Source: Rhodopirellula sp. (lineage in GTDB: Bacteria; Planctomycetota; Planctomycetia; Pirellulales; Pirellulaceae). Taken from it: 53,488 bases of DNA. Positions 1 through 9,251 of the stretch are shown in pieces. The position numbers and the translations under genes are program-made. Position 1 is the first letter of the stretch. The number at the start of each line of letters is the position of its first letter. The stretch is taken from positions 1 through 53,488 of the forward strand of contig JAHELS010000015.1 of assembly GCA_024644085.1 (NCBI GenBank), read 5' to 3'. The notes under the pieces are model-generated. The model had not been told where the DNA came from. It ran no database searches and worked only from the letters and a program-made list of their open reading frames with translations.

Positions 1-587
1 TCTTTAATTTCGAGGGCCTTGGGGATCGACATTGATTCGTGGCCAGTGAATTCGTATTTCGAGTCAAGCTCTTCGATGTTGTGCTTGTCGCTCATTTTCT
101 GGCCGACCTGCAACAGCCCTCTCGCGAGCGGTCCGTTGTCATCGCCGGCACGATACCAGAGGTGTTCAATCAGATAGGGCTGCTCGTGCAGGACCGCTTG
201 TTTGAATGCCTTTTCCAATTCACGCGGCACCTCCAGGTTTTTCGCGGCGTTTTGGAATGCCTTGCGAGCTTTTTTCTGAACACTCTGCGCTTCGTACGTC
301 TCGAGGATCTTGCGTTTGCGCTGCTCGAGCATCGCGCGGAGCATGTCCAGGCTCGGACCGAGTCCGGCGATCTGGCTGGGATCCAATCGCACGGCACGCG
401 CGAGCTCCTCTTCGGTCAACTCGCGATATTCACCGTACATCAACGCCTGTTCAAACGCGGGCGTTACCAGGTCCGGAGGTGGTTGGGTCGGAGGAGGAAA
501 CTGCGCAGGATCGTATTTCTGGTAGGCGTGAATCACGCCTCCCGGCCGGTAGCGACGTTTTCGATCCTGACGATTGTCAAAACTCAT
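1..587 (-). CDS. N-terminal part of a probable VWA-type protein partnered with an AAA+ ATPase (runs off the window)
   Basis: An open minus-strand frame of 195 codons starts at an ATG at 585-587 and runs off the left edge without a stop. The protein begins [12 protein letters not shown], has a proline-rich stretch near residues 33-39, then a charged, helix-rich region (many Lys/Arg/Glu around residues 85-130). No VWA domain or MIDAS motif lies in the visible part. The VWA assignment is inference from position: genes directly behind BchI/MoxR-like AAA+ genes commonly encode VWA partners, and such pairs act as chaperone or metal-insertion machines. Its start overlaps the last 11 nt of the upstream AAA+ gene, so the two are probably translationally coupled. 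It could instead be an unrelated cytoplasmic protein of the same operon. Confidence 0.6.
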   Translation of the reverse strand, partial: MSFDNRQDRKRRYRPGGVIHAYQKYDPAQFPPPTQPPPDLVTPAFEQALMYGEYRELTEEELARAVRLDPSQIAGLGPSLDMLRAMLEQRKRKILETYEAQSVQKKARKAFQNAAKNLEVPRELEKAFKQAVLHEQPYLIEHLWYRAGDDNGPLARGLLQVGQKMSDKHNIEELDSKYEFTGHESMSIPKALEIK

Positions 588-2001
588 ATTCGATCTTGCC
601 GTGACGTTGGCTGCGGCTGATCTGTTCCATGCTGTACAGGCCGGCGAGCACAAATTCGACGCAACTTGCTCGCACGGCTTCGTTTTCACTCGCGTTGACC
701 TCGAACGCCAAATCCCATGCCGGCGGCACCTTTTTCAGTCGGGCGGCGTACTCGCTGCTGGGCAACTGGTCTCCGACTTCGACACGAACGCCGCCGCGAA
801 AAATCTCCGCAATGGCCCCGAGTCCGTGCTGTTCCACGTATTCTCCGAACACCACTTTGATTGCCTCGGCGGTCACGGCATCGAGCACCTGACGTTCGCT
901 CATCTGGTGCGTCCCCATCAAATCGAGCTCAAGCTTGCCGAGCGAGCTCGAATAAACATGGCCCAGATCGCTGATTCGCGGCACCGCGGGACGCTCGTCA
1001 TGGGTGATTCCGCGCTGCCGCGCCGAAGCGACCAAGGTTCGAAAGTTGGCGAGCGAGAAACGTGCCGACACACCCGACGAATGATCAATGTATTTGCTCC
1101 GCCGCGCCTGGTTCGTAATCTCCTCGACGATCTGGTACATGAAAAAGGGGACCAGCACGGGAAAGTCACCGTCGAGCTCGTCGCCGACTTCCTGCTGCAG
1201 AATCTCGATCCCTTCGTCACGCTCGCTCGGGTAATGGGTTTGCACAATTGTGCCGATGCGATCCTTTAATTGCGGAATCACCTTTCCACTGCGGTTGTAG
1301 GTAGCCGGGTTGGCTGAGAACAAGATCATGATGTCGAGATCGAACTGAATCGGGTAACCGCGAATCTGGACGTCGCGCTCCTCGAGGATATTGAACAGCC
1401 CGACCTGCACGAGATCGTCCAATTCGGGCAACTCGTTCATCGCGAAGATGCCGCGGTGCATTCGCGGAATCAAACCAAACGAAAGTGCCTCTTCGGCGCT
1501 CATGCTGACACCGCCAGTCAATTTTGCGGGATCGATTTCGCCGATGATGTCGGCAAACTTGGTCCCGGGACTGAGCCGCTCGGCGTAGCGTCGGTCTCGA
1601 TGCCACCAAGCAATCTGGATGTCGTCGGGATCGTGATCGGCAACCAAACGACGACCGAGCGATGTAATCGGATGTGTCGGATCCTCGTGAATCGGCAAAT
1701 CGGGATGATCGATGTAGGGGATCCACTCATCGAGAAACCGGGTCAACATCCTCATGATGCGACTCTTTGCCTGGCCCTTTTCACCCAGAAAAAGCAGATC
1801 GTGCTCGGCCAACAGGGCAAGATTGATTTCCGGAATGACCGTATCGTCATATCCAACAATCCCTGGAAAAAGTTCCGCACCCCCGGCAAGCATGCGTGTG
1901 AAGTTTTCACGAACTTCACGCTTAACCGATTTCGATTTCCAACCGCTGTCAACCAACGCTTCGAGCGTCGTCGGATGCGGAGGCGGCCAAATGGCATTCA
2001 T
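577..2001 (-). CDS. AAA+ ATPase of the BchI/MoxR (magnesium-chelatase I-like) type
   Basis: 474 residues. The N-terminal half carries a P-loop variant GEKGQAKS near residue 73, where the usual Gly before Lys is Ala. A Walker-B-like strand [11 protein letters not shown] follows near residue 185, with Asn-Glu where BchI proteins have Asp-Glu. A sensor-1-like segment ends in SANPATYN and an arginine-finger-like PQLKDRIG comes next, in the same order as in ChlI/BchI. These proteins are hexameric ATPases that remodel a VWA-containing partner; true Mg-chelatase is not expected here because no bacteriochlorophyll genes are visible. The C-terminal 150 residues are less conserved and probably helical. 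On the minus strand a TACAAT hexamer at 2067-2072 could be a -10 box. The downstream gene overlaps by 11 nt. Confidence 0.8.
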   Translation of the reverse strand: MNAIWPPPHPTTLEALVDSGWKSKSVKREVRENFTRMLAGGAELFPGIVGYDDTVIPEINLALLAEHDLLFLGEKGQAKSRIMRMLTRFLDEWIPYIDHPDLPIHEDPTHPITSLGRRLVADHDPDDIQIAWWHRDRRYAERLSPGTKFADIIGEIDPAKLTGGVSMSAEEALSFGLIPRMHRGIFAMNELPELDDLVQVGLFNILEERDVQIRGYPIQFDLDIMILFSANPATYNRSGKVIPQLKDRIGTIVQTHYPSERDEGIEILQQEVGDELDGDFPVLVPFFMYQIVEEITNQARRSKYIDHSSGVSARFSLANFRTLVASARQRGITHDERPAVPRISDLGHVYSSSLGKLELDLMGTHQMSERQVLDAVTAEAIKVVFGEYVEQHGLGAIAEIFRGGVRVEVGDQLPSSEYAARLKKVPPAWDLAFEVNASENEAVRASCVEFVLAGLYSMEQISRSQRHGKIEYEF

Positions 2002-2159
2002 ACGTGAAAAACCCTGGAGCGAATAAGGGAATCGAACGAAGAAGTAGATCGGTGAGTGACTTGCTCATTGTAGCGCAGTGAACACCGGCGCGTCGCTCGC
2101 GATTCACAAATTGGCCCAATCCGACGGCTGGACCGCAGCTTGGCGGGGTGGCCGGCCTG

Positions 2160-4484
2160 TCACTCGGTGGCGCGTACCATCGCGACTGTTAAGATCGTGC
2201 GAAGTGAAGGGGCCGCCGAATCCGACGGTTGCACGACACTTAGTCGCTCGCCGCTCTCTGCATCGCGCAAACGAAGGTAAAGCTGCGAGAATTGTTCCGC
2301 TTCGATCGACCACTCCACGCGGTGAACGCCGGCCTCCAGCACCACGTCGGTCGTCAATGGACCTTCCGGTCGGTGGACGGGGGTTCCGTCGATCTGAATC
2401 GTCTGCTCCACACCCACGCGGCTCTCGGCGCGTGAAACCAACACAGTGCCAGGTTGTTCCAGCTCGAATTCCCCGACGAGTTGGATTGTCATCGCCGGTA
2501 AATCTCGTCCAAGATTTTGCTCGATTGAATCAAGCACCGCCTGCGTAAAAGCAACATCCAATTGGTAGTCAAGTTGCACACCGACATCGTTCCCATCCAC
2601 TCGGATCCGTCCACTCAGCCCCGGCTTGCCTTTTGCGGCCGGTTCCGCGACCTCGGTGGTGCGTGGCGGGACGGGCGATCGAGTCACTGAACCAGACGTA
2701 GTTGTTTCAACTCGTAAGAAGGGAGGCACTATTTCGCGGACTTCATCCATCGCACGCTCAATTTCCAGTTTCCGCAATTCACTGGAATCCTTGGCAGCCT
2801 GGTCAAGCAGATCGAGGGCGTGCAGGCGAATCGAGTCCGACGAACGGCCATCCAAACGGTCGGCAAGGGACAACCACCGCTGAGCCACTGCAACGCGATC
2901 ATCGACTGATGACGCGTCATTGAGCAACAATTCCTGGCGGGCGACGCCGGCGATTCGAGGATCAGAAACTTTCGTCAACCACGGCATCCCCGTATCCCAC
3001 TTTCGCAGCATCAAACAGTAATAACGTCCGACGATTCCAGCGTTTTGAGGCTCGGCCTCGCCCTGCGTTGCCTGCTCGATGATTCGCTGTGAAGTGGCCG
3101 CCAGTCGCTCCATCTGGAGTGCCGAGTGCCAGAACTGGTCCAGATATTCCAGCGAGCTTTCGCTTTCAAGTAGTTCGGCCGCCGGACGAACCGCTTGGAC
3201 CAGACGGATGCAAAGTTGCGGCGACTCATTGACCAGCAACTCGTCGGCAAACCTCAGCCCATTTGCCAACAAGTGCTCCTGAGTTTCCGGCAGGTGCGCT
3301 AAATCGCAGGCTGAGATAAACGTGTCGGCGAGCAATGGATCGATCGCGACGTCGTAGGAGCGGCGCAGTATTTCAAGCCTCCCACGCACAGCGGAAAGAT
3401 CCTCGACAAGCCATGCCAATTCGCAGACCATCACTCGCGCCGCCCAATCGTCGGGCGATCCGGCGCTGAGATTTGGCAATAGCGATTCGATCTCCGCGAT
3501 CGGCCGATCGGGCGCACGCGAGGGAATCGCAATATCGCGATCACTCAACAATGCGATCAGCCGCTCTCGCGAGGCACGCACCGCATCTTTACCGGGAACC
3601 GGATGACGTGCCGCAAACGGTGGCTCAATCGGCTTTCCAGGCCCGATCGGCGATTGGGTTCCCGCGGCCATCGCTCCCGGTGTCTCCGACTGACCAACCT
3701 TTTCTTCATGCGGTTGATGCGCCGGATCAGTTGCCGACGATGGCTCGGGCGAGGAATCGACAACAGCGAAGGGATCCGGATCCCAAGACAATTCGGTTGT
3801 CGGCGCGACGTTCGAGGGTTGTTCAAGGACACCCTCGAGGATCGGCGAGTCGGCGGTGTCGGTGCCAATCGGTTCGCTGCCGAAGGTATCGCGTGACGGC
3901 GAGGGATCAAGCGGGGCCGGATCGACGTTCGGCGAAACGGCGGAGAAGTTGGCCGATGGCGAAGGGGACCGCGATCCAAGTGTCGCGATTCCGAGCACCG
4001 TACCGATTGCGAAACCGGCGAGGACGACCATGAACGACATCTCGCGCCATCCGAACGGTCGGCGTTTGGCGGGAACCAGATCGTCGTGGTTCAATCGAGA
4101 TGCCCACATCTCTGCATCGCTCTGAGAACGGTCGCCCTCCGAGTCGAGCATCTCGCAAATTTCATCGTCCGTCCCCCGCCCACCCCCGAAGGGCGATCGC
4201 GGGCCGCGCGGATGATAAAAACTGGTCTGCCCCGCCCATTGGAGAGCGTTGGGCATGATGCGACCGACGTAAATACGTTGATTCGCATCTTCGCGTTGAC
4301 GGGGATCAAGCAACCGATAGGCGGAAGTGGCAACACGCGAAAGCTGCAATCCGACTTGATTCGACGGAGTGCTCAGTTGTCGCTTGGCGAGCGCACCGGC
4401 GCTCCGCATAGCCGCCTGACGGATCACCGTGAGACGGCACTCGTGAGGGCGAACGCCCAACCTTCGAAAATCCTCGAGGTCCAT
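2160..4484 (-). CDS. Membrane-anchored protein of unknown function with a J-domain-like N-terminus
   Basis: 774 residues from the ATG at 4482-4484. An upstream in-frame extension is low-complexity and Pro-rich and is unlikely to be translated. Residues 1-75 resemble the short helical J-like segments found in planctomycete proteins (LGV... AYRLLDPRQREDANQR), but no HPD motif is present, so it is not a functional DnaJ domain. One clear transmembrane helix lies at about 149-170, followed by a long Pro/Ser/Asp-rich linker to about 330, then an alpha-helical region and a beta-rich C-terminus. The C-terminus (TIQIDGTPVHRP, VHRVEWSIEA) looks like a small extracytoplasmic sandwich domain. Orientation is probably N-in with a large outside part. 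I do not recognise the family, and no enzyme motif is visible. Confidence 0.7.
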   Translation of the reverse strand: MDLEDFRRLGVRPHECRLTVIRQAAMRSAGALAKRQLSTPSNQVGLQLSRVATSAYRLLDPRQREDANQRIYVGRIMPNALQWAGQTSFYHPRGPRSPFGGGRGTDDEICEMLDSEGDRSQSDAEMWASRLNHDDLVPAKRRPFGWREMSFMVVLAGFAIGTVLGIATLGSRSPSPSANFSAVSPNVDPAPLDPSPSRDTFGSEPIGTDTADSPILEGVLEQPSNVAPTTELSWDPDPFAVVDSSPEPSSATDPAHQPHEEKVGQSETPGAMAAGTQSPIGPGKPIEPPFAARHPVPGKDAVRASRERLIALLSDRDIAIPSRAPDRPIAEIESLLPNLSAGSPDDWAARVMVCELAWLVEDLSAVRGRLEILRRSYDVAIDPLLADTFISACDLAHLPETQEHLLANGLRFADELLVNESPQLCIRLVQAVRPAAELLESESSLEYLDQFWHSALQMERLAATSQRIIEQATQGEAEPQNAGIVGRYYCLMLRKWDTGMPWLTKVSDPRIAGVARQELLLNDASSVDDRVAVAQRWLSLADRLDGRSSDSIRLHALDLLDQAAKDSSELRKLEIERAMDEVREIVPPFLRVETTTSGSVTRSPVPPRTTEVAEPAAKGKPGLSGRIRVDGNDVGVQLDYQLDVAFTQAVLDSIEQNLGRDLPAMTIQLVGEFELEQPGTVLVSRAESRVGVEQTIQIDGTPVHRPEGPLTTDVVLEAGVHRVEWSIEAEQFSQLYLRLRDAESGERLSVVQPSDSAAPSLRTILTVAMVRATE

Positions 4485-4644
4485 ACCGGTTAGGGAGGGT
4501 GAAAACACAGGCGGGTGGGGGAGGGTCGGCGTCCGCAATGCACAACAATCCGATTGCGCGGCGGACAAGGGCGGGTGCGTGAAGTCATCACAGGAACAGG
4601 ATCCTGCGTTGGCTTTGACACACCCCGGTCGCTTCGAGTTCCCC

Positions 4645-4675
4645 CGGACCCCGGACCCGGGAAACGGACCCCGGA
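4645..4675. repeat. Pair of 11-bp direct repeats with 20-bp period
   Basis: CGGACCCCGGA occurs at 4645-4655 and again, identically, at 4665-4675, in the 255-bp gap between the TIM-barrel gene and the membrane-protein gene (4485-4739). A 20-bp period puts both copies on nearly the same helix face, as in tandem operator sites. The rest of this gap is GC-rich and shows no open frame worth calling. No function is known; the repeats may be simple G/C-rich sequence drift. Confidence 0.4.
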
Positions 4676-4739
4676 AATCGGTCGCTGCGAAATCGGCGTG
4701 CCACGACCGCCCTCGTAGGGGACAGTCCAGCCAATCCGA

Positions 4740-5615
4740 TCACACGTCGCAAACCTGGAATGCCTGTTCCAACGAGGCAACCGGGTCGTCCGAAGTCGGG
4801 ATGAACTCCTGGGCGATGAACCCTTTGTAACCCGTTTCCATTATCGCACGAATGACCGGGGGATAATTGATTTCCTGGGTATCGTCGAGTTCCCCTCGGC
4901 CCGGGTTCCCCGCGGTGTGATAGTGCCCCACAATTTCGTGGTAATGGCGAATGTTCCGGATTAAATCACCGTTCATGATTTGAACGTGATAGACATCAAA
5001 GAGCAGCTTGAATTGGGGCGAATCGACGGCTTTGACGAGATCGGCGCAAAGATGAAGGTCGTCACCCCAATACCCAGGATGCCCCTTCATCGGATGGGAA
5101 TCATCCTTGCTGTTGAGGTGTTCGAGGACGATTCCGATTCCTTTTTCCTCGGCGTAGGGAATCACCCGTTGCCAACAATCAAGGCAATTCCGCCGAGCGG
5201 CTTCGTCTGAGATCCCCTCCTTTTTCATCCCCGTGAACGTGATCACATTGGGCGCGCCGTATTTGACCGCCAAGTCGATTCCCTGACGAAGTTTTTGTTC
5301 GACCTCGGGATGGTTCTCTGGATCGAGCGGTCCCTTGGCAAACCCGTGGCTGCCGACGAGGGAAATCTTCAGTCCAAGCTTGGTCACTGCATCGTAGTGC
5401 TCCGACGAAATCCCTTCGATCGCTTCGAGCCCGATTCGCTTGCAATGGCCCGCTAGCGTAAGAGCATCCATTGGCTTGAAGCACCAACCCATCACCGATT
5501 GACGAACGCGGCGGACGGATGATTCTTGGTTATCTTCCGCGGCCGCATGGCGAGCGGTTGCGACAGCAGTGCCGGCAAGCAGGGCGTTGGCGGCCAGAAA
5601 GTCACGACGTTTCAC
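4740..5615 (-). CDS. Tat-exported TIM-barrel protein, hydroxypyruvate isomerase-like
   Basis: 291 residues. The N-terminus MKRRDFLAANALLAG is a twin-arginine signal (RR at 3-4) with a short hydrophobic core and a cleavage site near ARHAAAE, so the protein is probably folded before export. The rest reads as an AP-endonuclease-2/xylose-isomerase-like TIM barrel. Candidate metal ligands are the Glu of VLEHLNS, Asp/His of LLFDVYHVQ, and Glu of FIAQEF near the end. HTAGNPGRGELD is the segment typical of hydroxypyruvate isomerase (Hyi)-like proteins, which interconvert small hydroxy-keto acids or sugars. Planctomycetes carry many such exported paralogues whose substrates are mostly unknown. The 5616-5719 gap separates it from the operon behind it. 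Confidence 0.85.
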   Translation of the reverse strand: MKRRDFLAANALLAGTAVATARHAAAEDNQESSVRRVRQSVMGWCFKPMDALTLAGHCKRIGLEAIEGISSEHYDAVTKLGLKISLVGSHGFAKGPLDPENHPEVEQKLRQGIDLAVKYGAPNVITFTGMKKEGISDEAARRNCLDCWQRVIPYAEEKGIGIVLEHLNSKDDSHPMKGHPGYWGDDLHLCADLVKAVDSPQFKLLFDVYHVQIMNGDLIRNIRHYHEIVGHYHTAGNPGRGELDDTQEINYPPVIRAIMETGYKGFIAQEFIPTSDDPVASLEQAFQVCDV

Positions 5616-5719
5616 GAAAACACCTCACGAGGGAAACCACAGAGAAGCTCGGTACCAAAGCGACATTGTAAAGCCTTGGGCCCGCAATGCGATTGCAAAG
5701 GACGCCAAAAGATCCGGGA

Positions 5720-8086
5720 TCAGGGAACTGATATCGCCAACCAGAACGGACGCTTGCGGTCCGCTCGCTGGCGTGCATCCTCGAGCATCGTTTCGAGTTT
5801 TCCCTCGAACTGCACGCGACGTGTTCGCGAGCCGTACCGGACGATGACTTCCTTCGCCAAGTCGACACCTTCCTGTGGCCGCAGGAGCACGCGAAATGTT
5901 TCGGCGGGACCGCGCACTCGAATCTGGTTGTCCGTGCCAATTGACGCGGTAATCTTACCGGCACGAATTCGATCGGCCTGGTCCCAAAGGATCGGGTTGA
6001 TCGCTACATCGGGCTTTAAATCACCCAATTCCAACCACCAGAAAAACTGGTCTCCAGCTCGCATCGTTACGGCATCGATTTCCCGCGGCGAACCCTGGCG
6101 GACGTGCGACGAAAGCATCATCCACTCGAACAGCCGCGGAATTTCGTCATAAAAGTACTCGCGACCGCGGCCCCGATACATCACGACCATGGCATTGTGG
6201 TTGAACGACATGTAATCATCGAGGATCGATCCGTCGGCGCGGGAACCATCCAGCTCCCCCATCACCAGATACATCGGCACGTAGCGTGAATTGGGTTCGT
6301 AGTGGGGAACGGTTTTCGACGGCGAACCGCTGATCGAAATCATGCCGGCCCACAGATCGGGATGAGCCAGCGCGATGTCCCACGCCGCGGTCGCTCCTTC
6401 GCCGTGACCTACGATGAAAACGCGATCCGAATCGATGGAAGCACGCCGCATCGCATCCCGCATCGCCGCCAACACACGGTGATGTTCCTTCGGCGTGTAC
6501 TCATAGCGGCGCTGGCCCTCTCGTGACCACACGGGCGTCACCACAATGAATCCGTTACGTGACGCGTGCCCCCGACGCGTTTGGGCATCGTGGTCGTAGA
6601 CACCGGCCCACCAATTGACTTGGTCCTCAGGATTGCCACGTGATTCGTGCAGGGCAACGATACAAGGATACGACCTCAACGGATCGTATTCTGGCGGCAA
6701 CTGAACCAGATACTGCGCGTCGCCAGTGTCGATGGCGTGCATCCCAGCGACGGTTTCATGTTCGGATCCCTCGGGCCAAGCGAGCGGCGGAGTCAACAGG
6801 GGCAGGATGCGGTCGATGTACTCCGGCTCGGCACCCTCGAGGGTAAGCAGTGATTCAAGAATTGCTTTGCGACGCAGCGGATCGGCGGTGCGCAGATATT
6901 CCGCCACCAAGTCACGAACCTTTACCAATGCAATCGCGACGGTCAAATTGTTCTGGCCCGATCCACTTCCGAGCAACCATCCGGAAACAGCGAGAGAGAC
7001 ACGATTCTCCAGCGGCATGGTTTCTTCTTGCCCAAACCGCGCGTAATCGCTGAGGCGGGCGAGCGTATCGGTGGAGAGCCCGTTGCCAATCTCATCAACG
7101 ATCACCTGGAGCGATTCTTGCTGCGCCGGTTCGAGCTCTGCGACCTGATCACGCAACTGCTGGACCATCGCTGCGGCCTGGTCACGGTCGGAATCGAGTT
7201 TCTTGAGGGCGTCCTGAACTTGAATCCGCGTGATCCGTTTTACCGCCTCGAGGGGAAAATCAGTGAGGATTCCACGTGCCAATTCATATTGACCGGCCGC
7301 GGCGCGTGTCTCGGCTTCGTCGAACAATTGCGAGGCTTGACGCTCGGTCAACGCAATCAAACGGGGCTTGAGATCGGCTTCTCCAGGAAAATCGTCGATG
7401 ACTTCCTGCAGTGCCTCCTTGGCATCGCCGTACCGCTCGGCCTCAATGAAGAACCGCACCACCTCGAGCCGCTCGTTCAAGTCTGTTGGGTCGATGCGCC
7501 GCTGAAAGATCGTTTTGAGCGAGCTTGAATCGAGCGAGCTGGTGGCCACACGCATGTCCCAGCTCAGCGTCGGCTTGCCTTTCAATGCGATCAGCTTGGC
7601 GTACCGCGCATTCAATTCGGTAATCCCCTGGACAATTCGAACGGGCCCCTGGGGACCACGAACAGTCAGGATCCGGCGCCCGAATTCGTTGAATGGTGAA
7701 ACCCCCAGGATGCTGCCCAGCCCCGCGACAACTTTCCCAGCGAGCGGTTTCGGTTGCCAGAATTCAATGCTTCGTTCGAGATCATTCACCGCGACTGGTT
7801 GGCCCGCGGACATCCCCTTTCCATGGATATAAACGCGTCGCAATCCGTCATCGATCAACCAGATCGGACGGACGTGAATCTCGCCCGCCGCAGCAGCGCC
7901 GAAACCATCCTTCAAAGTCGCGATTTCGGCCTTGGATCCCCGAATCACCAGGCCGTTTCGAAACTGGAATAACTCCTCGGCGCAGACTTCACCGGTATTC
8001 TCCGGAGTCGCAGCACTCAATATCACCAGCGCGAACAACCAGATCGAAAGACGTTGCCCGAATTTCATAGTGCCAACTTTGATCAT
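5720..8086 (-). CDS. Large exported protein with a C-terminal alpha/beta-hydrolase fold lacking the nucleophile
   Basis: 788 residues from the ATG at 8084-8086, which overlaps the anti-sigma stop as ATGA; an ATG at 8066-8068 (MKFGQRLSIW) is an alternative. Either start gives a signal peptide ending near ENTGEVCAEE. Residues to about 420 are helical and repeat-like (several Glu/Ala-rich segments, possibly TPR-like). From about 455 the fold is that of PHB-depolymerase/feruloyl-esterase-like hydrolases: YPCIVALHESRG as the oxyanion strand, then AAWDIALAHPDLWAG after the nucleophile elbow. The elbow reads GHGEG, with Gly at residue 562 where Ser of GxSxG is expected. The usual histidine region reads YRGRGREYF, without His. 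It is therefore probably a non-catalytic binding or sensing protein. It is the last gene of the FHA-sigma-antisigma operon. Confidence 0.75.
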   Translation of the reverse strand: MIKVGTMKFGQRLSIWLFALVILSAATPENTGEVCAEELFQFRNGLVIRGSKAEIATLKDGFGAAAAGEIHVRPIWLIDDGLRRVYIHGKGMSAGQPVAVNDLERSIEFWQPKPLAGKVVAGLGSILGVSPFNEFGRRILTVRGPQGPVRIVQGITELNARYAKLIALKGKPTLSWDMRVATSSLDSSSLKTIFQRRIDPTDLNERLEVVRFFIEAERYGDAKEALQEVIDDFPGEADLKPRLIALTERQASQLFDEAETRAAAGQYELARGILTDFPLEAVKRITRIQVQDALKKLDSDRDQAAAMVQQLRDQVAELEPAQQESLQVIVDEIGNGLSTDTLARLSDYARFGQEETMPLENRVSLAVSGWLLGSGSGQNNLTVAIALVKVRDLVAEYLRTADPLRRKAILESLLTLEGAEPEYIDRILPLLTPPLAWPEGSEHETVAGMHAIDTGDAQYLVQLPPEYDPLRSYPCIVALHESRGNPEDQVNWWAGVYDHDAQTRRGHASRNGFIVVTPVWSREGQRRYEYTPKEHHRVLAAMRDAMRRASIDSDRVFIVGHGEGATAAWDIALAHPDLWAGMISISGSPSKTVPHYEPNSRYVPMYLVMGELDGSRADGSILDDYMSFNHNAMVVMYRGRGREYFYDEIPRLFEWMMLSSHVRQGSPREIDAVTMRAGDQFFWWLELGDLKPDVAINPILWDQADRIRAGKITASIGTDNQIRVRGPAETFRVLLRPQEGVDLAKEVIVRYGSRTRRVQFEGKLETMLEDARQRADRKRPFWLAISVP

Positions 8087-8625
8087 GAGGTTTGATCGCG
8101 ACCACCGATGGTCAGGATTGTCAGTGCCTGGCGCAGCGAACGACCCAATGGCGCCACACCCTGCTGGACGCTGCGCACAGCCGGCATCGTCTGCCCGACC
8201 CAATCGCGATCCTGCACGCTCCGCCACCACAAGCTCGGATCGACGTCATCGCCGCCCGCCTGGGCCAACAGAAAATCAGATCGCGCCGCCTCGGCAGCAG
8301 GCAATGTGTCGCTCGGCTCGGAATTCGATGGCGAACGGTCCCACATCGAGACGATCGCGAGCAGCACGGCTGCGGCCAATCCTGCGGATGAAACGATTCC
8401 ACGTCGACGACGAAGCCCAACACGTTCGATCCCGCCCGCGCCAGCCAATTCATCGCTCGTTTGGTCGCGGTGGGACATCACCGATGCGATCCGGTCCCAA
8501 GCGGCTACATGCGCACGGCATGACTCACAGCAATCCACGTGTTGCATCAATTCCGAATCGCTCTCGAGAGCGAGACGGTTGTCCAGGCACTGATTCATTC
8601 GCTGGCGGAAATCTTCACACAACAT
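8083..8625 (-). CDS. Membrane anti-sigma factor with zinc-binding HxxxCxxC motif
   Basis: 180 residues. The start is fixed by a strong ribosome-binding site (GGGGAGG seven bases before the ATG at 8623-8625). Residues 29-36 give H29-x3-C33-x2-C36, the zinc motif of ZAS-type anti-sigma domains, which clamp an ECF sigma factor in the cytoplasm. A single transmembrane helix follows at about 92-112 (GLAAAVLLAIVSMW core), and the remaining residues would be periplasmic. The gene overlaps the stop of the sigma gene by 11 nt, the usual arrangement for balanced synthesis of sigma and anti-sigma. It shares an ATGA overlap with the following hydrolase-like gene, so that exported protein may take part in signal input. 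The specific signal is unknown. Confidence 0.88.
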   Translation of the reverse strand: MLCEDFRQRMNQCLDNRLALESDSELMQHVDCCESCRAHVAAWDRIASVMSHRDQTSDELAGAGGIERVGLRRRRGIVSSAGLAAAVLLAIVSMWDRSPSNSEPSDTLPAAEAARSDFLLAQAGGDDVDPSLWWRSVQDRDWVGQTMPAVRSVQQGVAPLGRSLRQALTILTIGGRDQTS

Positions 8626-9238
8626 GGCGTGCCTCCCCAGGGGAGTTGCACTTCTTTTCGATCGACGATGGCCGCGTATCCTCACCACCGTCGCGTGGCC
8701 GCAGGACAACCTCGCGCTGGCTGAGCTGGTGAATGATTCGGGCCCGGGCACGATGGACCCAGGTCTTAGCGGTGCCGACCGGGCAGCCCAATTCCGCGGC
8801 GATCTCACAGTAGCTGAGCGAATGTTCGTGGAACAGTTCAAATGCGCGCCGGTGCGATGATGGAATCTGCGTCAACGCAAGGTCCAACTCCTCACGCAAC
8901 AGATCAGCGTTGAGATTCACGGCCGCTTCTTCGGTGACCGGTTCGACGGCGGGGCAGAGCGATTGATGCGCTCGACGGGCGGCCAGAAATGTGCGGCACC
9001 GGTTTCCCGCAATCGCGACTAACCATGGCTCGAGCGGACGACGCGAGTCCCAGCGGTCGAGATACTTCGCGACGCGAGAGAACGTCTCCTGGGTCGCATC
9101 CTCGGCATCCTGGCGATGCCCAAGAATCCGCATGCAGACTTTGAAAACAAGACCGTGATGGCGCAGAACCAACTTTGAGAACGCGGAGTCATCGTGCTGC
9201 TGGAATTGCTGTGCAAGCAGCGCATTGGACTCGTTCAT
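8615..9238 (-). CDS. ECF-family RNA polymerase sigma factor
   Basis: 207 residues from the ATG at 9236-9238, preceded by GGGAAG at a good distance; an upstream TTG four codons earlier is less likely. Sigma region 2 spans about 10-85 (LVLRHHGLVFKVCMRILG, then DAEDATQETF, the -10 recognition helix). Region 4 spans about 120-180 (HRRAFELFHEHSLSYCEIA with the helix-turn-helix ELGCPVGTAKTWVHRARARI). The length suits a typical ECF sigma factor without an extra C-terminal domain. It directs RNA polymerase to a small stress or envelope regulon when released from the anti-sigma encoded next to it. An FHA protein lies 13 nt upstream in the same operon. Autoregulation is likely for this class, and an inverted repeat lies upstream of the operon at 10015-10038. 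Confidence 0.92.
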   Translation of the reverse strand: MNESNALLAQQFQQHDDSAFSKLVLRHHGLVFKVCMRILGHRQDAEDATQETFSRVAKYLDRWDSRRPLEPWLVAIAGNRCRTFLAARRAHQSLCPAVEPVTEEAAVNLNADLLREELDLALTQIPSSHRRAFELFHEHSLSYCEIAAELGCPVGTAKTWVHRARARIIHQLSQREVVLRPRDGGEDTRPSSIEKKCNSPGEARHVV

Positions 9239-9251
9239 GGCACTTCCCAAT

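Noticed and set aside
577-2001. Genuine magnesium chelatase subunit I for bacteriochlorophyll
   Set aside because: No other pigment genes are visible, and the Walker motifs differ; a MoxR/BchI-like chaperone is more plausible.
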